Source: Ziziphus jujuba (Eukaryota; Streptophyta; Magnoliopsida; Rosales; Rhamnaceae). From it: a stretch of DNA of 64,000 nucleotides. Under the pieces are notes generated by a model, which saw nothing but the letters and a program-made list of their open reading frames with translations, did no database searches and was not told the origin of the DNA. Shown here piece by piece: positions 28,724-41,359 of the stretch (positions are counted from its first letter, which is position 1; every line of letters begins with the position of its first letter). The position numbers and the translations under genes were made by a program. The DNA lies in the NCBI RefSeq assembly GCF_031755915.1, contig NC_083380.1, forward strand, positions 11,036,001-11,100,000. The letters run 5' to 3'.

Positions 28724-30230
28724 TTTTTGGCTTCTTTTTATGTTCCTCTTGTTCATTATTATTATTTTATTTGTTCATTGATTTGTAATCTAAACTTGTA
28801 CTTGGTAGTTATAAAAACTCAATAATTTTGCATTTTCAACTAGCTACACCATCCCTCTTTTCCCCAAAGTAATTGTGTTATTGATACTTTAAAAAGGGTA
28901 GGGACCATTTTTTCTTATAGTGGCCCTTGATGTTATTTTCACTTACGTTTCATGTTTAGTTTTCAATCAATTGTGTGGACACCATGCAAAGTCATCAAGA
29001 ATCGCCCTCCTCTCTCTTTCTTTGCCTTTCCTATTGGAACACATCCAATTCTTGATTTGGTTTTATTTCTTTAAATAAGATGAATAATATTCAATTCCAC
29101 CATCTTAGTGGAACGAAAAATACTAAAAAAAAGACACTACTTTTAATCGATATTTATTTATTTTTTCATTCTCTTTCTATCCATTATATAAAATGAAATT
29201 TACATATAATAGCCATATGGATAATTGAAACAAGTTTTGTTGTCATTTTTGGAATGTATCTAGCTCTTTTTTATATCAAAATGGTTTGAATTATTGTATC
29301 TCAAAAGTGATGGTACAAAGCATGCGACAAGTCATCCTCATCCTCATATACCCCTATCTTGCCCTTTTGGCTACGACCAATTAATTGTGTAGTATAAGTT
29401 CATTCTCATCTCACTCGCATGAGAGCTAATAGTTCATATTAGTTATAACATTTACTTTCTCTTTCTTTGATGTGCAAGCAACTCCCTTTCTTTTCTAACA
29501 AAATCATGGAAAAGAAAAAGGGATTGGATCATAAATGCATACTTTCTTCTTTCTTGTCTTCATTTTATATTTTTTTCCCAATTCAAAGCATAAACAGTAT
29601 AACCACCAATTTGCTTTGGTTTCATTATCATTTTTTTTTTATTTTCTCTCTTCCTTTATGTTGATTTAGTGGATTCCACATTTGATTGACAAGAAAGTTT
29701 AAAGAAATAATGAAATAGGCAAGAAAGAATGAAAAATAAATAGAAAGAGAATAATAAACATGAGCAAAGAAAAGTGAAACAACATAGAATAATAATGGAA
29801 TTTAGTTATTGACTAGATATGTAAATGGCTTTTTGTTTTTTTTTTTGTTTTTTTTTTTCACTCCTTTTCTTGGTGGAGGTAGGTGGAGAGGGTGAGTTAC
29901 CATTAGTTGAAATTAAAACAAGCATCATTGTCAAGTGGAAATCGAGCCAGTAGCACCACAATATTACCATTTATGACCTTCCAAATATGTTATTACCCAT
30001 TGGAGGAATTTCACCATAAAAACATTATTTTATAGAGACTAGTAACCGGATTACTCGACACCATAGATCCTAATTTGCATTATTTTATTATGTCCCTTTA
30101 GATTTATATATGTTTCCTACTAGTGTGACTTTGACTTGCAATGTAAAATTGCCCCTATAATTTATCATAGGACTCTGGATGTTAAGAGAATATTACATTT
30201 AAAAAAAGATGCTGAAAATAAATTTAATAA

Positions 30231-30325
30231 GATATACATTAAATATCATGTATCAATATTTAAATGAATCATATTTAGTTATAATTGTTCTTTTAACATT
30301 TTATTTAGCCATAACTTATAATCAA
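30231..30325 (+). repeat. Dispersed repeat, copy 1
   Basis: Shares a TCATGTATCAAT(A/G)TTT core and an ATATTTAGTTATA block with 60012-60105 in the same order and spacing, roughly three quarters identical by eye. Probably fragments of one transposable element family. Confidence 0.55.
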
Positions 30326-32112
30326 TAAAATATTAATCCATAATACTTCGTGCAGATTTAAAGCCAAAAAATGCTATGCCACAGTAGTATAAAACCATTT
30401 AGTAGACTTATTTGGTAATTTTAGCATCATTCTTTTTAAAATTATTGATGTTGGTCTTCACTATTCCGATTGCCCTTTCTATTTGGATTACGAATTAAAA
30501 AAAATATTTATATTGTTGGGAGTAGAATAAGTTTCAAAAGAGTTTTGGTATTTGATACGAGGATGAGATCTACTGTAGTTGTTGGCAATTATTAATTGAT
30601 GATATTTATTTTTATTTTTTTTCTTTAATATGAAAAGTTTAATACGGGGATGTAAATCCTATATTATTATTATTGTTTTTTTGGTTGGATTGTAAAGCCT
30701 AAAAAAAAAAAAAAAAATTACCATATGACATTTAGTTTCCATGGTGCTCCATCATTAATGGTAATAGATAATATTTTTTGGTTTGAGAAGTGATGATAGT
30801 TTTTCTTTTAATAAAATGAAAAAAAAAATGAAATTAATTTTTAAAATATAAAAAGTTTTGGGTTTTATTCTCATAAGTAAAAAAGAAAGAAAAAAAGCAA
30901 TTACAACATTTATTATATCAGTTGCCAATGAGATCAATGATTTGATAAGAAAAAAATTAATTTGTCCCGGGAAGGCTTAGAAAACTCTTTTTAAAATATA
31001 ACCAATAATTATAATATAAACCAGTGAGTCAGAGCCTCGTCAACTTCCATATTTTAGAATTATTTATTTATTTTTGTTGCTAAGATTCCATATTTTAAAA
31101 TTTGAAGCTTGCAAAATCATGATCTCAGTATGCTTACATGCAAATTTGACCTGGTTTTTGCCCTATCCAGCAGAAACAAAAATTTTGCCAGTTTTACAGG
31201 AACCACGTGACGTTATCATACAAATCACGTGACATATTGTTTTTAATTTTTAGAAGAAGGAAATTAATTCTTCTTTTTTTTTTAACCAAATTTAATGATT
31301 TTTAATTCCTATAAAAAAAAACCGTAATTTTCTGAGCTGTAATTTGATTTCCAAAATTCAGGAAATTAGAAAATACAAAAAAAGAGTAATGCTATAGGAA
31401 ATTAGAAAATACAAAAAAGATTAATGATTGTGTAATTATTTGTATGATAATGGATAAATAAATCTTTAAAATACATTTTTATTTGATAATAAATAAATAA
31501 AATTTTAAAATAATAAATATTATTAAATATAAAATTAATTAAATAATTTTTATATTAATATATCGGTGGTAGATCAAATGGTGTTTGTAAAATAAATTAT
31601 CATGATTGATTGTTACTTGTGAGGTTGAAAATAAATTGGAGAAGGAGAGGTCCTTATAAGAAAATAAGCTTTGTCCTTATCAGGCCAAATATCAAATAAT
31701 AATGGGGACCCTTTTAATAATAAATAGAAGTTCCATTAAGCAGAAGCAGATCGTCCTATCACCCCAACTTTCATGCCTACTTATCTTATTGGTCCCTCTC
31801 ATACTCCCTGATAAGCCCTCAGCTTTATTCCAAATTTACAAAAATAAATATTTCCATCTGGAATCTCTCTCTTCTACTTGGCCTTATCCCAAAAATAAAT
31901 AAATAAATAAATAATTAAAAAAAAAGAAAGTTTCAAGTAGGAGAAATGCACGTGGGTTAGTAAACCTTCCCATATATAATCCATCTCTTCTCCTCTCTCT
32001 TTGCTCCCAAAAGGAAAATCGCTCCCAAAAAACTTTTTCTTTTTTCCCTTTGCATTTTTCGCTTTCTTGGAAAATCTTCCAGTGACGAATAATCACATTT
32101 GGTCTCAGAGCT

Positions 32113-32120
32113 AAACCCTA
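32113..32120 (+). promoter_or_regulatory. Telo-box upstream of the amine oxidase gene
   Basis: AAACCCTA, 320 bases before the amine oxidase start codon. Likely in the promoter or leader; no site II element was seen beside it. Confidence 0.4.
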
Positions 32121-32377
32121 GCTTTTCCTGAGCTTTTGGAGTGGAATTTTGAGAGAAGACGGGAAAGAGAAGGAAAAAGAAAAAAATAAAAACCTATATT
32201 TCTAATTTGGCTGATCATCGTCATCATCGGTTTTTTTCTTTTTTTCTTTTTTTTTCTTTTATCTCTCTGTTTGATCCATTCTTTTTTGTGTTTCGATTTT
32301 TGTTTGTTCTGGTTCTGGTGCTTTTGAATAGAAGGAAGAGAGGCACGCAGTCTCGGAAGAACAGAGACTTTTGCTGT

Positions 32378-32641
32378 ATGTCAGTAGATTGTAAAGAGAC
32401 TTACTGCGGTGGAATCGGCGAGCTTGCGAATCCCTTGCAATGGCCCCAACTACGCAAAAAACGACGCTATCTAACCCTCCTTCTTGCTGCGACGGTGCCG
32501 ATTCCGTCAACATTCGCCGCGCAGCTTCTGCTCCTCCGTCTGACGCCGTCGTTTCGGCCAATGCGGTTCAAGATTGGACGGTCGCCTCCGCCGATCGTCA
32601 CGCTGATCAGCGCGCAAAGAAGATCGCCGTTGCGTCGTTGA
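32378..32641 (+). other. Overlapping upstream ORF of the amine oxidase
   Basis: An ATG 62 bases before the amine oxidase start opens an 87-codon frame in a different phase that runs over the main start and ends at the TGA of 32639-32641. Its start context is weak (T at -3 and +4), while the main ATG context is strong (G at -3 and +4). It is therefore probably bypassed by leaky scanning and may lower translation. The peptide itself resembles nothing I know. Confidence 0.5.
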
Positions 32642-35600
32642 TTCCTGAACCTTCCACCAATGCTTCTAATAAAGGTTTTTGTTTCGCTTTTGTTTCGGAT
32701 ATTTTTACTCACTCTGTTATATATTTTACTTTTTAGCTGTGGAAATTTCGAATTTTTGTTTGGTTTTATTGAATTTTCTTTCTCTTTCGGTTAGTTCTTG
32801 CGAGCCTTTTTTTTTTAATTTTTTTTTATCATTGTCATGTTTATTTTATTTTTTTATTCTAAAGATAAATTAGTGTTTTGGTAAACAAAAGATTGTTATG
32901 AGGATCAAGTAAAATATATTATTATTATTATAATAATAGTAATAATAATAATAATAATAATAAAATACATCAACTTCGTAAATTGATTTGCTTTGGTAAG
33001 CCCGTTCTTTCTAGTTACTTAGATCGTAATGGAACTAAAAGAAACATTCCTGTGGGTAGATTAGATTAAACATACCTTTGTGATATAAAGGTTATTTTAT
33101 TGTGATAAAAGTAAATTTCTTTTGGATAATTTTGTAACTTGGCTATATTTTTATTTTTTTTAAAAAAAGAAAATTATTTTTACCAAATAGTTTAATAGAA
33201 AAAAGAAATTAAATAAAAATGATTATTAAGCAAGGAATACCGTGTCTATTTCTTTCAATTTTTTTTTCCTTCTTAATTAATTTATTTATTTCATGTGATA
33301 TTTTAAGATTGTTGTTTTGCACTATTCATATTGATAAAAGTATTGTTTTAGATTTTCTTTTATGAGGTTTTACAGTCTGCAAAATATGTCTGCAAAACTG
33401 AAGAGAAAATTAAAAATGTAATACAGATAACAGAAAATTGAAATGGCAACAATTGAGTTAAGAAAAGCAAGAAGAGGAAATTATTAATATTACAAAAGAT
33501 TAAAAAAAAAAAAAATTGGGACTTAATGTGAATGAGTAAAAATTTTTATTTCTTTCTTCAGGATTTCCAATTTTTTCGTGTATAACTATATATGTACATA
33601 TATTGCTTAAAACGATGCATCTTATACTTTTGTCCTATGTATGAACAATTTTGCGAATATCTGATTCTTCAGTTTGTTTCTTTTGAAGAAGGCTACATGT
33701 AATCTGTAGGTTCATTTTGCATTTGTTTTAAATAGTTCTTCATATCAGCTCTATGCTCATGGTGTTAAGTGAATTTGAAACTGATATTTCAATTATAGTT
33801 TAATAAGTAGTACGTACATCATATTTTTATTCTCCTTGAATTTATCATATTTTATGCTGCCTTATTTGTTTATTTTCTTTAATTGATATTATGCTATGAA
33901 AATTCTCTCTTTCACTTGTTGATCAACTAAATCTGTTGCATTGGTTTTCTAGGAATCCCGATCATGCTGAGAGCTCAATCAAGCCATCCCTTGGACCCTC
34001 TTTCTGCTGCAGAAATATCTGTAGCAGTGGCAACTGTCAGGGCTGCTGGAGCCACTCCTGAGGTCGTAACTACAGAAATAATATGTTACTTGAGTTTTTA
34101 TATACCTATTTACATGTATATGTGTGTGGATAACATTCTGAACTGATTAAAATTTCCCTGTTCCAGGTCAGAGATGGCATGCGCTTTATTGATGTGGTTC
34201 TGCTGGAACCTGATAAACATGTTGTTGCACTAGCAGATGCATATTTCTTTCCCCCATTCCAGCCATCATTGATTCCCAGAACAAAAGGTGGACCTGTAAT
34301 TCCCACAAAGCTTCCTCCAAGGCGAGCTAGACTTGTTGTATACAACAAGAAATCAAATGAAACAAGTGTGTGGATAGTTGAGCTCTCAGAAGTACATGCA
34401 GCAACTCGAGGTGGACATCACAGGGGAAAAGTAATTTCATCGCAAGTTGTTCCAGATGTGCAGCCTCCCATGGTATGCATTTTTCCTCTTGACCTTTGGT
34501 CTTACTGTTACGCTTGATCTCATTCGGATACAATATGAAGATTAATGTTCTGCAGAATAACTAGACTGGTTGCAAATTTTTATTTTTTTTTTAAATATTT
34601 TGTTTTTAGCATGCATAATGCCTCTTGTAAAAACATAAGAAAAGTGCGACATGTATATATATGTGTGTGTGTGTGTTTGTGTTCTAATGGGTCTCTCCTC
34701 TTGCAACTTCAGGATGCTGTAGAATATGCTGAATGTGAAGCTGTTGTGAAGGACTTCCCTCCGTTTAGGGAGGCTATGAAGAAGAGAGGTATTGAAGATA
34801 TGGATCTTGTAATGGTTGATGCCTGGTAAGTTAATTTAGCAAACTACATTCATACGTATCCGATGTGGATTGTTGCTAACACAATGTCCTCAATTATATT
34901 CTTCAGGTGTGTCGGTTATCACAGTGATGCTGATGCTCCTAACCGAAGACTTGCAAGGCCATTGATATTCTGTAGAACTGAGAGTGATTGTCCAATGGAA
35001 AACGGTTATGCACGGCCAGTTGAGGGAATTTATGTACTGGTTGATATGCAAAACATGGTGGTGATAGAGTTTGAAGACCGTAAGTTAGTTCCCTTACCTC
35101 CAGCTGATCCGTTGAGGAATTATACTCCTGGTGAAACAAGAGGTGGAGTTGATCGAAGTGATGTAAAGCCTTTACAAATTATTCAACCTGAAGGTCCTAG
35201 CTTTCGTGTGAATGGGTACTTTGTGGAGTGGCAGAAGGTAATTGTGAATTTGATTATGAATTGTTTTTCTGAAGATACAGGCACTTGACTAATATCATAG
35301 TGTTTTGTTTTTTGGCAGTGGAATTTCCGTATTGGGTTTACTCCTAGAGAAGGCTTAGTCATATATTCTGTTGCATATGTCGATGGTAATAGGGGGAGAA
35401 GGCCTGTAGCTCATAGGTTAAGTTTTGTGGAAATGGTTGTGCCTTATGGAGATCCAAATGAACCACATTACAGAAAAAATGCTTTTGATGCTGGGGAAGA
35501 TGGCCTTGGAAAAAATGCACATTCCCTTAAGAAAGTATGAAAACTGACTCTGTACTTGGTAGCTGTTATTTTTTTTTTAACCATTGATACAAAGCTCTTG

Positions 35601-38065
35601 GCTTTGATTTGATCCAAATTCTATTGAAAATGGAACTTTTTTATCAGGGATGTGATTGTTTGGGCTATATCAAATACTTTGATGCTCACTTTACAAATTT
35701 CACTGGAGGGGTTGAAACAATTGAAAATTGCGTATGTTTGCATGAAGAGGATCATGGAATTTTGTGGAAGCATCAAGACTGGAGAACAGGTTTAGCTGAA
35801 GTTCGAAGGTCTAGACGGCTAACAGTATCTTTTATATGTACCGTGGCTAATTATGAGTATGGATTCTTCTGGCACTTCTATCAGGCAAGTTGTAGGCCAC
35901 TATTTACTTTCCCTTCAACACATCCAACTTGAAAGAATGCTGAGAAACTATATAGATTTCTTATTTTGAGGCTTTGCCGCTTCTCATGATTACAGTGCTG
36001 GAAGATATTGTTCATTTGACTATTTCTATTTCTTGGCTTCAAATCTTGTCCCGTCTATGTTATGTATATATTTTTTTCTTGCTTTCAAGCTACCTGCAAC
36101 TGTCTTCTCCTTGTTTTCTTCAGCTTAATGGTAAACAAGTAGTCAGTTTTGTTGACATGTAAGCCTATGCTGTTACAGGATGGAAAAATTGAAGCTGAAG
36201 TTAAGCTTACTGGAATACTCAGCTTAGGTGCGTTGCAACCTGGGGAATTTCGAAAGTATGGTACCATGATTGCACCAGGATTATATGCACCAGTTCATCA
36301 ACACTTTTTTGTTGCTCGTATGGATATGGCTGTTGATTGCAAACCTGGTGAGACTTACAATCAGGTATACTTAGATGAAACCTTTTTTTTTCTTTTTTTT
36401 CTATTGTGGTTTGTGAATCTGTGGAAATTTTTGTAGTATTTTCTTGAAACATTTCTTGCTTGATTTTTGATGTTTACAAATGATTGCTTCCTGATTATTT
36501 GACACATGACTTTATTTGTATTTAATTTTTCCTCTCATGGTGGGAAAAAGTTTCCTTAGTTTTATCCTCTAAATGTGCTTGGCTAAAATCAAATTACGAT
36601 GTCCATTGAGGATCCGTTTTTGATTCTAACTTGCACTTCAAAGAATTTGGTTGTTGATACATCATAACATCATTTGCCCCCTTCCTAATCAATTTCTCAG
36701 GTTGTGGAGTTGGATGTTAAAGTTGAGCAGCCTGGGGAGAATAATGTTCATAATAATGCATTTTATGCCGAGGAGACACTTCTCAGATCTGAATTGCAAG
36801 CAAAGCGTGATTGTAATCCTTTGACTGCTCGCCATTGGATTGTAAGGCATCCTTAACCTTGATCGTAGAGCTTCTTCTCCTGGTTTTGCTGTAACATTTA
36901 AATTTTGGTTACCCTTCAGTATCTGAAGATATTTTTATATATAATGTAAAAATTAGTACAATACACAATAACGTCTAATGTATATTGGAAGCTGTTATAT
37001 TGCATTTAAGTCTCTCTCTCTCTCTCTCTCTCTTGTCAGTCTGCAGTTTTTCTTTTATTTGAATATTTTTGAAGCTGCTTGTTGTTTGAATGACTACATA
37101 TGCCATCTTATTATATGCTAGGTAAGAAACACTAGAACCGTCAATAGGACTGGACAGTTAACAGGCTACAAACTAGTACCTGGTTCAAACTGTTTGCCAT
37201 TGGCTGGTTCTGAGGCAAAGTTTTTGAGAAGAGCTGCTTTCCTGAAGCATAATCTTTGGGTTACACCTTATTCGCGTGATGAGATGTTTCCTGGAGGAGA
37301 ATTCCCCAATCAAAATCCACGTGTTGGCGAAGGATTGGCTACGTGGGTAAAGAAAGATCGTTCTCTAGAAGAAACTGATATAGTCCTCTGGTTGGTTCTC
37401 TCTTTCCCTAAATAAGTCAGTTTTCCAACCATTTAGCTCCCTAGTAGTAATATTTTCAATTTTAAGTTGAATTAGATGCATAAATGAATTTGTGAAGACT
37501 AGTTAAAATAGTTTCAGTATTAGTTTCTTGTACGTGCGTATGATTTACTTTTCAATTGCAGGTATGTATTTGGAATAACACACGTTCCTCGGTTGGAAGA
37601 CTGGCCTGTCATGCCGGTGGAGCGCATCGGTTTTATGCTCATGGTATTCCCTAGTCAATCCCGAATGCTTCTTTTCATCAACATTGACATTGTCCATGAA
37701 TTATCCCGATGCATGCCGTGAATATAGGGTTACATAGTAAAGCAGCACATTATTATGAGTTTGTATCGGTTTTATGGTCATAAAAAGTCGGTTTTATCTG
37801 AGCAGTAACCAGATTTTTTTTTTTTTTTTTTTGAATGAAATGACCTGAGATGATAAATCCTTAAATTTAATTTTTTAGTTTCAAGTGATATCTGACCTTT
37901 CCTTGTTATATTAAATGTGTGTGGATGCAGCCTCACGGATTCTTCAACTGTTCCCCGGCAGTAGATGTCCCACCCAACGCTTGTGAATTGGATGCTAAAG
38001 ACAATGATGTCAAAGAAAATGGGGTAGCCAAACCAATTCAGAATGCGATATTGGCAAAGCTTTGA
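32440..38065 (+). CDS. CuAO: Peroxisomal copper-containing primary amine oxidase
   Basis: Twelve exons (32440-32674, 33953-34062, 34167-34472, 34713-34825, 34907-35237, 35319-35534, 35648-35884, 36179-36364, 36701-36841, 37122-37390, 37562-37643, 37931-38065) join in frame to 786 aa. The enzyme oxidises primary amines (putrescine-type substrates) to aldehydes, producing ammonia and hydrogen peroxide. After a variable N-terminal extension of about 80 residues come the N2/N3-like domains and the catalytic domain. Visible active-site features: the topaquinone tyrosine in NYEY (Tyr506), probable catalytic base Asp422 in FDAGE, and copper ligands His556 and His558 (HQH) and His744 (PHGFFN). The C-terminus AKL is a PTS1 peroxisomal signal, and no secretory signal peptide is seen. 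It most resembles the peroxisomal lineage of Arabidopsis At2g42490. Intron 7 (35885-36178) uses a GC donor; the others are GT-AG. Confidence 0.95.
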
Positions 38066-39559
38066 CGAGCCGGATCTTTCTTTTCAATGATGGATTTCTG
38101 TCCGTAACTAGGCTAGTATTATATTATCTGTCTTTTCATTAGTGTGGATGTTCTTTCTCTACTTAGTGATTGGTTTGGATTTATGGATTATGGATTTGTG
38201 TTTGGATTTGGATTTGGATTTACTTGGTTTGGAGCTGATTGGTTTTTAGGGTACATGAAATAAAATAATGCTTTTGTTTTCCCTAATGATTGTTACACAG
38301 ATTGTATGCTTAATGTAATCAATGACCCAATGCAATCCAAGGCGTCAGGTCAGTTTATTCCCCCAAAGTTTCGGATTTGAAATTTAATACCCATTATCAT
38401 GTACGGTGTGCTTTGTGACAGACGCAGAGAGATCCTCGTGTGCTTGTATTATTTTTTTGGATTATGGATAATTTCAGAAAAAATAACAGTTATAATAAAA
38501 TATTTGTTGGTTTCTGTAGTTTTAGTGAGGATAGATTCAGTCACCTGGTTTCAAAATTTTTTTAACTGAATGTCATGTGATATATATATATATATATATA
38601 TTATTATTAAACAATATCTCATATGAAGGAACCAAATACTTTAAAATCATTACATATCTAGATAAATTTAAATTATGAATTAAATATTGTAATGATTTTC
38701 TGATTTGAAAACTTTACGAGTATTATTTAATTTTTTGACGACCAGATAGATATTAGTAGAAATATATTTGAGCGCATTACTTTCCTGTAGATTTTAGTTT
38801 TCAAAAAGTCAAAAAAAGCCAAAAGTGATTTAAATGCATTATGATCGATTATTGTTATTTTCCAATGAATTGATTTTCTTTTCTTCTTCATTTTTTTTTT
38901 TAATATATATTCTTAAAAAGATGGATGACTCATTTTCCCTCAAGTCTTCAGCCCAAAATCCACTCCAGAAATTCAATGCTTCAAGTGTTGATGGTCTTCA
39001 GTTTTCAACCTTATCATTATCACTACTTATTTGTTTATTTATTTATTTTTTCTTGTGGGGTTCGTACCTAGAGATGTCACTTCTTTATGACTTTTAATCC
39101 CCACCTCACATTTACTAATGTGGAAAATATGAGCTGCCCAAAAACCATTTATTTAATCCCCCACAAGACTTCAAGCAAAAATAATAATAATAATCCCCCA
39201 CAAGAGTATTTTTTATTTTATTTATTTATTTCATAAAATTATTCCCAAGAAAATACCAACATCCCACAAAACAGTAATTTAATCAGATCATTCTTACACA
39301 ACTAAATCTAATATAACAAATTCACCCCAAAAAAAAAAAAAAAAATCTAATCTAACAAAAGTTGTGGCTCCAAAATTATTATTTATTTATTTATAATTTT
39401 TTTAAATAAATTTTATACTAAATATTTCCAAGGGCTTTAGCCGGCCCAGCCACCACTGAAGGAAAAACAAAGGAAAAAAAAAAAAAAGAAAAAAAAAAAA
39501 TACACTGCACTGCAAGTCTGCAACGCGCACACACACAAACATAAAACTCTCGTACGAAC
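38066..39559. other. Amine oxidase 3' UTR and spacer
   Basis: Probable 3' UTR with a GGATTT-rich simple repeat near 38185-38222, then AT-rich spacer with (TA)n at about 38581-38600 and poly-A before the next gene. No gene recognised. Confidence 0.7.
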
Positions 39560-41359
39560 ATGGCGATTGTCGACGACGAAAAGACACTGCAAGAGGAGCT
39601 CAGTATCTCAATCTTACTCGCCGACCGAGTCGTCAAGCTGGTCCAAGATTCCGAATCTTCCAAGCAGGAATGCATTGACCTCGCCGAGAGGGTAGAGAAT
39701 CTCTCCCAGATGCTCCGCTCGGCCGCACGAGTCGCCGCCACGACTCAGTCCCTCTACGAACGACCTGTCCGCCGAATCGTTGCCGACGTCGCCAAAAATC
39801 TCGATCGTGCCCTCACTTTGGTCCGTAAGCGAAAGCACAACGGTGTTCTCCGTCAGGTTTTCGCCATCACAACCACCGCCGATTTCCGAAAAGTCGCGAA
39901 CCTTCTCGAATCCTCGATCGGCGACTTGAGGTGGCTTCTCTCCATCTTCGATTCAGATGGTGCTAACCTCTCTCTGCCTCCGATCGCTAGCAACGACCCG
40001 ATTCTTTCATGGGTTTGGTCGTACATAGCGACTATCCAAATGGGTCAGCTCAAAGAGCGTGTCGACGCAGCTAACGAGCTCGCTTCGCTTGCGAGAGACA
40101 ACGAGCGGAACAAGAAGATAATTGTGGACGAAGGTGGGGTTTCGCCTTTGTTGAAGCTGCTCAAGGAGGGTTCTTCTCCCGATGCTCAAATTGCGGCTGC
40201 CACTGCGCTTTTCAATATCGCCACGGATGAAGAGAGGGTCGTCTATATCATCGATGCGCAGGGGATTCCGATGATCGTTAAGGTTCTTGGGGATTCACCG
40301 ATGAAGGTTCAGGTTTCGGTGGTGAAGTTGGTATCGAGGATGGCAGAACTTGACCCAGTTGCAAAGGAGGAATTTGCTAGAGAGAATGTAACTAGGCCTT
40401 TAGTTTCTTTGATGTCTATGGATACGGTTCTTGATGATCCGAAAATCCAATCGGGTAAGACTAGTATTCATTCAATTGTTCAGATTAAAAAAGAGTTATC
40501 TGTAAAACCAACTAATAATCATAATACCCATTTGAGTTTGTCAACTAGTTCTTCGTTTTCTTCGCATGGTGGTGGTCACCATTATAGGAAGGAGAGGGAG
40601 GTTGAATTACCTGACGTGAAGCTTAAGCTTAAGGTTGTTTGTGCTGAGGCTCTGTGGAAACTCTCTAAAGATAGTTTGTCTAATAGTAGAAAAATTACTG
40701 AGACAAAAGGAATGATTTGTTTGGCTAAGATTATTGAGAAGGAAGAAGGGGAATTGCAGCTTAATTGTTTAATGACTGTTATGGAGATAGCTGCTGTAGC
40801 CGAATCCAATCCCGACCTTAGACGAGCAGCGTTTAAGACTACTGCTCCGGCTGCAAAGGCGGTTATGGATCAGCTTCTGAGGGTTGTTAAAGAGGAAACT
40901 AATCCGGCATTGCAAATTCCTGCCATTAAAGCAATTGGGTGCTTGGCTCGAACTTTTCCTGCCAGGGAAACACGGATCATCGGTCCTTTGGTTTCGCACT
41001 TGAGTGATAAGAATGCGGATGTTGCAACAGAGGCTGCTATTGCATTGGAGAAGTTTGTGTGCATGGAAAATTTTAATTGTGTGGAGCATTCGAAGGCGAT
41101 TATAGAATATGGGGGTGTTCCTCCTATGATGAGTTTACTGCGAGCTGATGGCCCAGCCCAAATGCATAGCCTAGTACTGCTTTGTTACCTTGCATTGCAT
41201 GTAGGGAACAGCAAGGCTCTTGAACAAGCTCGTGCTTTGAATGCCCTGGAGGCGGCTCGTTCTTTCGTAGCTCAACATCCTGATTTGAGGGACTTGTATG
41301 CCAAAGCCAATCACCATCTTACTCTTTATCAGGCTGGAGCTCATCCCCACAGACCATGA
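39560..41359 (+). CDS. ARM-repeat protein, ARMADILLO REPEAT ONLY-like
   Basis: One uninterrupted frame of 599 aa. The N-terminal 110 residues are helical and start MAIVDDEKTLQEELSIS. They contain the ERPVRRIVADVAKNLDRAL block and the FRKVANLLESSIGDLRWLL block typical of plant ARO-type proteins. ARM repeats follow from about residue 160, for example LASLARDNERNKKIIVDEGG and PLLKLLKEG, with further repeats to near the C-terminus. A Ser/Asn/His-rich insertion (about residues 310-345) interrupts the repeat array. In Arabidopsis, ARO1-ARO3 shape polarised tip growth through actin and ROP signalling; whether this copy does the same is inference. No U-box or F-box is present. The gene is intronless. 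The ATG is the first one after a purine-rich leader and the family match begins right after it. Confidence 0.9.
   Translation: MAIVDDEKTLQEELSISILLADRVVKLVQDSESSKQECIDLAERVENLSQMLRSAARVAATTQSLYERPVRRIVADVAKNLDRALTLVRKRKHNGVLRQVFAITTTADFRKVANLLESSIGDLRWLLSIFDSDGANLSLPPIASNDPILSWVWSYIATIQMGQLKERVDAANELASLARDNERNKKIIVDEGGVSPLLKLLKEGSSPDAQIAAATALFNIATDEERVVYIIDAQGIPMIVKVLGDSPMKVQVSVVKLVSRMAELDPVAKEEFARENVTRPLVSLMSMDTVLDDPKIQSGKTSIHSIVQIKKELSVKPTNNHNTHLSLSTSSSFSSHGGGHHYRKEREVELPDVKLKLKVVCAEALWKLSKDSLSNSRKITETKGMICLAKIIEKEEGELQLNCLMTVMEIAAVAESNPDLRRAAFKTTAPAAKAVMDQLLRVVKEETNPALQIPAIKAIGCLARTFPARETRIIGPLVSHLSDKNADVATEAAIALEKFVCMENFNCVEHSKAIIEYGGVPPMMSLLRADGPAQMHSLVLLCYLALHVGNSKALEQARALNALEAARSFVAQHPDLRDLYAKANHHLTLYQAGAHPHRP

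Larger units (their letters stand above)
26052..32112. other. Gene-free AT-rich spacer
   Basis: No gene recognised in about 6 kb. 26220-26640 is almost pure A/T (ATTTTAAAA-like words) and may act as matrix-attachment-type DNA. Further in are a tandem repeat (27691-27790), a foldback (28655-28723) and one member of a dispersed repeat pair (30231-30325). Open frames are short and low in complexity. Confidence 0.7.

Noticed and set aside
32207..32377. Extension of the amine oxidase uORF upstream to 32207
   Set aside because: That frame begins with TTG; the first ATG in it is at 32378.
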